From NCBI GenBank assembly GCA_016946835.1, contig JACVTC010000027.1, positions 1,536,001 through 1,549,977 on the forward strand: a DNA stretch of 13,977 nucleotides, written 5' to 3'. Origin of the DNA: Neocallimastix lanati (nom. inval.) (lineage: Eukaryota; Neocallimastigomycota; Neocallimastigomycetes; Neocallimastigales; Neocallimastigaceae). A program made the translations under genes and the position numbers. A model generated the notes under the pieces. The model was given only the letters and a program-made list of their open reading frames with translations, had not been told where the DNA came from and ran no database searches. Below, piece by piece: positions 8,192 through 13,977 of the stretch (its first letter is position 1; every line of letters begins with the position of its first letter).

Positions 8192-8304
8192 TTAATGATA
8201 ATATTAATACTAATAATGATAGTAATAATAACACAGAAAAATTGGAACATTTGGATATATCATATATAAACCAACCAAATATTTCAAACGCAAAAAAAAA
8301 TTAA
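6571..8304 (+). CDS. Asn-rich middle frame between nucleocapsid and protease
   Basis: This frame opens at 6571, overlaps the end of gag by 13 nt in the -1 frame, and has no ATG until 6814. It is best read as the continuation of Gag after frameshifting, starting IDYGRRPTSSKQTT. It spans 577 codons, mostly Asn (AAT, some AAC) with Tyr, Ile, Ser and Asp, including an uninterrupted run of 23 Asn codons (8122-8190). Near codons 370-430 (about 7681-7845) a conserved-looking non-repetitive patch appears, with a basic stretch (AAQRKGKQNKEKYKG) and HLKDNPVPIHTP. A second patch near 7900-8035 is acidic (EGEYLSSTKKVNFREN). The frame ends at 8302-8304 in NAKKN-stop, where the reading clearly continues one base on in the pol frame. 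No enzyme domain is visible. It is a linker within the Gag-Pol polyprotein, not an independent gene. Confidence 0.75.
6574..6607 (+). promoter_or_regulatory. Candidate -1 ribosomal frameshift site (gag to pol)
   Basis: T TTA AAA (6574-6580) fits the X XXY YYZ slippery heptamer in the gag frame, and the gag stop TAG (6581-6583) follows at once. Seven nucleotides further a 6-bp stem can form (TGGGAG 6588-6593 with CTTCCA 6602-6607, one G-U pair, 8-nt loop). Slipping back one base moves translation into the open frame of 6571-8304. Heptamer, stop, spacer and hairpin all fall where established -1 frameshift signals place them. A lost A in the A4 run is the alternative explanation. Confidence 0.6.
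8122..8190 (+). repeat. AAT triplet array encoding 23 consecutive Asn
   Basis: Pure AAT codons with a final AAC, in frame with the middle ORF. It is the longest homopolymeric amino-acid run in the window and likely to vary in length between copies. Confidence 0.9.
8292..8300 (+). other. A9 run at the middle-frame to pol-frame junction
   Basis: The middle frame reads ...N A K K N stop through this run. With one A fewer it would read straight on into INKLNRIKEII of the pol frame. The two frames overlap from 8270 to 8304, and the A9 run is the natural place for slippage. Options are a sequencing or assembly indel, a real one-base mutation, or programmed or transcriptional slippage. I cannot choose between them from one copy. 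Confidence 0.7.
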
Positions 8305-8401
8305 CAAATTAAATAGAATTAAAGAGATAATATCCAATACTACAAACGAAAATGAAAATGGAGGTAATACTAAGACGTCAAAATTAGAGAAACATATTAA
8401 A

Positions 8402-11400
8402 ATGATCAATTTGGTCGATAATTATGATATAAATGACCTGGTTAAAGATGTTGCCAATATAGAAGTCAAACTTAAATTGGCACACTTATTGGACTTATGT
8501 CCTAAATTTCGTACCGGGTTTAACAAAGAACAAAAATTAATTAAAAGTACCAGTAAAGAATTTTTAATAAATGCTTTATCATTGTTAAGCGACTATAAAG
8601 TTATAAAAGTAAATGGTACTATTGAAGGATCCTACGCAGAAATATTCTTAGATTCTTGTGCAAGTGTTAATTTAATTACTGCTGCTGCATTCGAGAAGTA
8701 TAAAATAAATAAAACGGCCGTTGGAACTATTTCGGAAAGAATATTCCAGGCTTATTCTAATAATTATATTTCTTCGGATGTATACGAATTAGAAATTGAA
8801 ATAGGCGGCTACACTTTCAAAGACTATTTCAGAAAAATAGAAAAAGATGATATTTTCGACGTGTTAATTGGTATTGACACGCTTAAGAAAAATAGATTTG
8901 TGCTAGATTTAGTTGATGATACTTTATTACGTAAAAATGATAATGGTGATTTTATTGAACTTTCTAATTTAATGTATAATGTAAATTTTTCTAATGTTAA
9001 TGATTTAAATATTAATAAAAATGATTCTGAAAATTATGTTACGCTTTGTGATGGTATTATCAATTATTGTGCGTGTTCAAATTTTTTGTGTAATGATACT
9101 TCTAATATAAATATTAGTGATTTTGATAATTTAATATTATCTAATGATGAAGTTCTTAATAATAATGATTTATTTTCTATTGATAATAATGTGTTATTTC
9201 TTAATAATGATTCAAAAATTTGTCCCGCTATTCTTTTAATAACTTCTGATGATAATTCATCTTTTGTTGATTTAAAATCTCTGCAAAATAATAAGAAAAT
9301 TTCGCTTGTACACGACATATTATCTGAAGTACCTTCTTCTATTAGAGATTCAATTAAAATTTTATTTTTATCATACACGGATATTTTAGCTGTTAAAACA
9401 GACGATTTAGGTAATTCTAAATTATTTCCTCATAGAATTAATTTAGTTCCTGGTACTCACCCTGTTAAACAGAGAGCATATAGACTCTCTAAAGTACAAG
9501 CAGATGCTCTAAAAAAAGAAATAATTAAACTCATTAACAATAAATTAATTGTTCCTTCAAATTCTCCTTGGTCTTCACCAGTTGTTCTTGTGTTAAAAAA
9601 AAATGGTCAAGTAAGAATGTGCGTTGATTATAGAGTAGTAAATAACTGTACGAAGAAAGATGCCTATGCCCTTCCTATTATCGATGATATTCTTTATTAT
9701 GTAGGAAACACCGCAGTTCTTTCAACAATTGATTTATTTTCAGGATACCATCAAATTCCTATGCATCCTGATGATAGAGATATTACGTGTTTTACTACTA
9801 TTTATGGTAATTTTAATTTTCAAGTTATGCCTTTTGGGTTGTGTAATGCTCCCGCAACTTTTCAAAGGGAGATGAACCGAATATTCTTCGACTTGATTGG
9901 TGTTTGTGTCTTTGTCTATATCGATGATCTTGTTGTGTATTCTCCCTCAATGGATCAGCATATTAAAGATCTTGAAAAGGTTTTCAAAATTCTACATAAT
10001 AATGGATTAAAAATTAATTTAGAGAAATGTCATTTTTTTAAAGAAGAAGTAGAATTATTAGGACACAAATTATCTACTAAAGGAATTAGTCCTATTGATT
10101 CAAAAGTGAATGTTATTATGAATTGGTTACCTCCTAAAAATATTAAGCAACTATGTTCTTTTTTAGGTGCTATTGGCTATTATAGGAAATTCATTTATAA
10201 TTTTGCTCAAATTGCTAAACCATTATATGAACTTACAAAAAAAAATGTTCCTTTTGTATGGACTGATACTACTAATAAGGCTTTTGTTGAATTAAAAAAT
10301 AAAATAATTTCTGCACCTATTTTATCACCTCCTGTTTTTGAAAAACCATTTATTATTCGTACGGACGCCTCTAAATATGGTATTGGTGGAGTTCTTATTC
10401 AGTTAGATGAGAATAATGATGAAAAGCCTATTTATTTTGAAAGTCGTACCTTAGTAAATGCAGAATTAAACTATAGTATTACGGATTTGGAAGGATTAGC
10501 TGCTTACTATTGTGTTATGAAATTTAGACCATTTTTAACAGGTAATAATTTTGAAACTATTTTGTACACTGATCATAAACCCTTAGTTTATATTTTCAAT
10601 AGTAAAGAACCTACTTCTAGCCGTCATATTAAATGGATTACGGAATTCAGTATTTTAAAAGTTAAAGTTTTATATGAAGAGGGGAGGAGAAATGTAATTG
10701 CAGATGCACTTTCAAGATTAAATTCTGGTGAAGATATACAAAATAAGAATGTAGAAGAAAATAAAAATATTATTTTGGAAAACAATTTTAATAAAGATAA
10801 TAATTCAATTAAAAATATTATTTTAAAAGAGAATATAAGAAATAATAATTCTAATGAAATTAATAAATCAAGAAATAAAATCAGTAGGGAAAATACTAAT
10901 GACAATTTATTTATAAAAATAGACAATAAAAATACTATTAAAAATAGCAATTTATCTAAAAAAATAAAAATAAATAATATCACAAACAATCATAAATTAT
11001 ATGAGAATGAAAACAATAATAATTATAATAAAAATAATATCTCTGATAAAAAAATAGAAATTAATGGGTTTAATAAAAATAATAACTTTAATACTAATAA
11101 TAATTATATTAAAAATAACAATTATAATAAAAACAATAATCATAATGAAAATAGCAATTGTAATAAAAATAGCAATTATGATAAAGGCAATAATCCTAAT
11201 GAAAATAATATTGTTGGAAATAATAATAGGAATAAAAATAATAATCTCAATGAAAATAATAATTATAATAAAATTAATTACTTAGATGAAAAATTAAAAA
11301 ATTGTAACATTATTCAAAATAACTATTCAAATGAAAACAAAGAAAATTATAATACAAAATATAATAATATACATGATGCATATAAAAATAATAATTATTT

Positions 11401-11857
11401 AACAAAGGAAACAAGCTTTAAAACCGAAATATTAAATAATAATGTAATTCAAAATAATGTATTATTTAGAGATATAAAAAATGAGAGTACAACAAATGAA
11501 AATTCAAAAGAAAATGAAAATGAAAAAAATAATATTGTAAATCAAAATAATATAAGCATTAATAATAAATTCAATAAAATTTTGAATATTGATAAAAATA
11601 TTAACAAAAAATCTCTTAATAAAAATGAACAAGAAGATCATAGAAGTATAACTATAGGAAAAAAGAAATATAATAATATTTTAAAAATTGATAAAATTAA
11701 TAATAATTTTACAAATAATAACTTTCAAAAGGATGATAATAATGAAATGTTAAATAATGATATAAATAAAAATTACTCAAGAAATATTTTATCTAACAAT
11801 AATGTATATCTAGATACAAATTTCGTAATAAATGTTACACCTAATAATAATGATTAC

Positions 11858-11919
<62 letters not shown>

Positions 11920-13123
11920 AATAAATAATAATGAAAATAATAATAATGATGAAAAATTTTTAAATGATTTTATTGATAATTATATAAAACAAAAATTTGT
12001 AGAAATAGATGGGATTATTTATTATAAACAAAATAATAATTTAAGAAGAGTAATTTTTGATGAAAAAGAAAAATGGAAATTAATTAATTTAGCACATAAC
12101 GTAGGACATGAAGGTTGTTATAAAACCTATCATAGATTAAAAAGAGATTACTTTTGGAAAGGAATGAATAAAGATATAAAAATATTTATAAAATGTTGTA
12201 AGAAATGTCAAATGTATAAGCCACAGCCTCAAAATAAATACCCTGAAGATATTCCAACACCACCAGGATTGCCTTTCACAAGAGTTGGTTTAGATTTAGT
12301 TGGTCCATTATATACAACTGCTAGAGGAAATAGATATATCATAGTATTAGTTGACTACCTTACCAAATGGGTGGAAGCTGAACCATTAGAAAAAACAGAA
12401 TCTGAAGATGTAATAAGATTTTTAATTAATGTGTTTTCGAGGCATGGAATACCAGAGTTATTAATTACAGATAATGGCCCACAACTTATTTCAGATAAAA
12501 CTAAAGCTTTTCTCGATTTGCATGATGTATATGTACATAATGTGGCTACGTATCATCCACCTTCTAATGGAGAAGTTGAGAATAGAAATAGAGAAATTGG
12601 AAAATATTTGCGGCTTTTAAGAAAAAATAATAAAGATTGGGATGATATTCTACCTAGTGCTTTATGGGCGCTTAGAACAGCGAAGAATGAAGTAACAAAA
12701 TATAGCAGTTTTGAATTACTTTATGGTAGAAGGGATTTGCAACCTTTCGAACTTACAATTAATGTTGATCAAAAACATGAAGATGAAACTGATGAAGAAT
12801 ATTATTTAAGAAAATTTATTACACATAATAAATGGATTAATGAAGCTATTCGGAATATAGAAACTGCTAATGAACTATGGAAAGATAGAAGAAAACAAAT
12901 TAAAAGATTAAGAAGTGAATTTAAACCTGGAGATTTAGTATTAATCAGGAATTTTAATAGAAGAAAATTGGACCCTTATTTTATTGGACCATTAAAAATA
13001 GTTAAGCAACAATTTAATACTGTTACAGTTTGTGATCCAATTACTAATGAAGTTGCCGAAAGAAATATACATCTCAAAAATGTTATTCCTTATATAAGTA
13101 GTTTTGTAGAAATCACTGATTAA
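8402..13123 (+). CDS. pol: Pol polyprotein: protease, reverse transcriptase, RNase H, integrase
   Basis: 1573 codons from the first ATG. The frame opens at 8270 and reads sensibly from about 8300 (INKLNRIKEII), so translation probably enters from the upstream frame. Protease: D84-S85-C86 in LDSCASVNLI, with the flap-partner motif LIG at 155-157. Reverse transcriptase, from about 344: D444 in STIDLFSGYHQIP, the MPFGLCNAPATFQ motif, and Y506-I-D508-D509. RNase H: D655, E697, D724, D768. An Asn/Lys/Glu-rich spacer of about 400 residues (776-1195) holds a 20-Asn run. Integrase: HHCC zinc finger H1232, H1236, C1266, C1269; catalytic D1298, D1357, E1393 with exactly 35 residues between the last two; GPY/F module at about 1525-1531 (PYFIGPL). 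No chromodomain is apparent in the last 45 residues. The product matures the particle, makes cDNA and inserts it. All core catalytic residues are intact, so activity is plausible. The Cys in place of Gly in the protease DSG motif is unusual. Confidence 0.97.
11858..11917 (+). repeat. AAT triplet array encoding 20 Asn in pol
   Basis: Pure AAT repeat in frame with pol, in the spacer between RNase H and integrase. It keeps the reading frame because the unit is three bases. Confidence 0.9.
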
Positions 13124-13167
13124 TATTAATATTTAAAAAATAATAATAGTTTAAAATAAATCACTAC

Positions 13168-13221
<54 letters not shown>

Positions 13222-13315
13222 ATAATATATATATAATAATCATATAATTATATTATAAAAAAAAAAAAAAATAATGCCTTATATATTTTAAAATTTATTA
13301 TTTCATACAAATATT
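13124..13315 (+). other. 3' noncoding region of the element
   Basis: Between the pol stop and the PPT hairpin lie a 36-nt A-run (13170-13205), a TA-rich stretch and a second A-run (about 13257-13271). The A36 run resembles a poly(A) tail in position but is followed by further element sequence and the LTR, so it is internal simple sequence. No gene is visible. Confidence 0.65.
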
Positions 13316-13357
13316 CTTTAGACTTCAAGGGACGAAGTCTGATCTAAAGCGTGGGCG
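13316..13357 (+). promoter_or_regulatory. Hairpin and polypurine-like tract before the 3' LTR
   Basis: The segment breaks the AT-rich pattern. CTTTAGA (13316-13322) pairs with TCTAAAG (13343-13349), and inside it CTTC pairs with GAAG around the loop AAGGGAC. An alternative stem is AGACTTC/GAAGTCT (13320-13326 with 13334-13340). It is followed by AAAGCGTGGGCG (13346-13357), three bases short of the LTR, the position where the plus-strand primer (polypurine tract) of Ty3/Gypsy elements lies. Three pyrimidines interrupt it, so as a PPT it is non-canonical. Position is the main evidence. Confidence 0.5.
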
Positions 13358-13360
13358 TTC

Positions 13361-13977
13361 TGATACAAGATGAAAAGAAAAATAATGATATTTTAAAATT
13401 ATTATTAAATTATATTAATTATATAAAGTTTGTAAAATATATATTATTATAAAATTAATTATATAAAAATGATGAATTATATTAATTATAAATCATATAA
13501 AATAATATTATTATAGTATAAAATTTAATTATTATAATATAAACTTTTATATTAATGTTTATATAAAATATAACAATTATGATTTAATATAGAGATAATA
13601 ATTATAAAAAAAATATATAAAAATATTATAAAAAAAAAAAAAAATGTTTTTGTTAAAAAAAAAAAATTATTGATATATGTTAATTAGTAATAGTTGATTT
13701 AATATAAGAAAAATGTTTTAATTAGTTAAGATAGTAGTTTAGTTATTAGTTTTAATAAAATTAGTTGTTTAAGTAATTAATTGTAGAATATTATAATTAA
13801 ATTACAATATTAATGTTAATTAATATGATAAAAATAAAATAAATAAATAAATAAAATAAAAATAAAATATTACAAACAAATATCCTAAAATAAAATTTTA
13901 AATAATTAAATAAAATAATTACTATTATTATTAGAATATATAATTTAGTACAATTCCCCCAGTGTAGCGCCCAAAAC
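13361..13977 (+). repeat. 3' LTR, truncated by the window end
   Basis: The right copy of the LTR starts TGATACAAGATG and matches 4076-4729. It ends with the window at CGCCCAAAAC, so about 36 bases are missing if the LTR ends at GTATCA (or about 55 if it ends at 4784). Compared with the left copy I see a missing 6-bp AAAATT, several A-run and T-run length changes, a shorter and partly AAAT microsatellite, CCCCC for CCCC, a small indel cluster near 13801-13816, and about three clear base substitutions. The TATA box and AGTGTAGCGCCC (13961-13972) are kept. The 3' target-site duplication is outside the window. Confidence 0.93.

Larger units (their letters stand above)
4076..13977 (+). mobile_element. 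Ty3/Gypsy LTR retrotransposon, nearly complete
   Basis: Two long direct repeats (4076-4765 and 13361 to the window end) bound an 8.6-kb interior. The interior has a primer-binding region, a Gag with a zinc knuckle, then protease, reverse transcriptase, RNase H and integrase in that order. This order defines Ty3/Gypsy (Metaviridae) and excludes Ty1/Copia, where integrase precedes RT. The LTR begins TGATAC and a matching GTATCA occurs at 4760-4765. The integrase C-terminus has a GPY/F module and no obvious chromodomain. All coding is on the plus strand. The element is long because Asn-rich segments separate the domains. Three frame junctions (5098, 6574-6583 and 8292-8300) interrupt one continuous polyprotein. 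The LTRs are nearly identical apart from length changes in simple repeats, suggesting recent insertion. Confidence 0.95.

Noticed and set aside
5925-8269. Several long poly-Ile/Met open frames on both strands (for example 5925-6503, 6032-6553 minus, 6865-7596 minus, 6902-7504)
   Set aside because: They are the other-frame readings of AAT/ATT triplet repeats inside the Asn-rich coding sequence and have no independent codon structure.
6571-8304. Middle ORF as a separate host gene or captured accessory gene
   Set aside because: It has no start codon at its opening, overlaps gag and pol frames at both ends, and its few conserved-looking patches fit a Gag-Pol linker.
9064-9378. Minus-strand 104-codon frame within pol
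   Set aside because: It is antisense to the protease-RT linker, where the plus-strand frame is clearly coding.
10624-10989. Minus-strand 121-codon hydrophobic frame
   Set aside because: It is antisense to RNase H and the Asn/Lys-rich spacer. Its Leu/Phe/Ile richness mirrors AAA/AAT codons on the other strand.
13170-13205. A36 run as a retrocopied poly(A) tail
   Set aside because: It is followed by further element sequence, the PPT-like tract and the LTR, so it is internal to the retrotransposon.

Overview
The window is extremely AT-rich eukaryotic DNA that carries one nearly complete Ty3/Gypsy-type LTR retrotransposon and, upstream, one intron-containing tRNA gene. Long A/T homopolymers, AAT and AAAAT microsatellites, asparagine-rich reading frames that use the standard genetic code, and a Pol III-type tRNA gene with an intron all point to a low-GC eukaryote. 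An anaerobic gut fungus (Neocallimastigomycota) is my preferred reading. A dictyostelid is the main alternative. This is inference from composition and style, not a database match.

Layout. Positions 1-3166 hold no convincing gene: A/T tracts, a 59-bp exact duplication (36-94 and 460-518), a 70-bp AAT/ATT palindrome (1194-1263) and a tandem array of eight T-tract units (1571-1958). A tRNA-Ile(UAU) gene with a 19-nt intron lies on the minus strand at 3179-3271. Its 5' flank (about 3281-3540) is more complex in sequence and contains several short stem-loops, possibly an old solo LTR. The retrotransposon starts at 4076 and runs off the right edge. It comprises a 5' LTR (4076 to about 4765), a primer-binding region (4772-4796), a leader (to 5013), gag (5014-6583), an Asn-rich middle frame (6571-8304), pol with protease, reverse transcriptase, RNase H and integrase (8270-13123), a 3' noncoding region with a hairpin and polypurine-like tract, and a 3' LTR cut by the window end (13361-13977).

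How the parts work together. Gag should form the particle and bind RNA through its zinc knuckle. Pol supplies maturation protease, cDNA synthesis and integration. All catalytic residues I looked for in RT, RNase H and integrase are present, and there are no internal stop codons except at three frame junctions. These are a +1 shift in a T5 run near the start of gag, a -1 shift at the gag stop (a textbook T TTA AAA heptamer followed by TAG and a hairpin) and a +1 shift in an A9 run before pol. The two LTRs differ by only about three clear substitutions but many homopolymer and microsatellite length changes. The insertion therefore looks young, and the two +1 shifts could be assembly errors.

The most interesting signal is a 12-nt GC-rich segment in the LTR (4713-4724), about 23 nt downstream of a TATA box. 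It is fully complementary (one G-U pair) to the region just after the LTR (4785-4796). That is the arrangement expected for Tf1-like self-primed reverse transcription, in competition with a tRNA-Ala-like primer site at 4772. The missing ~36-55 bp of the 3' LTR, just outside the window, would help decide between them.
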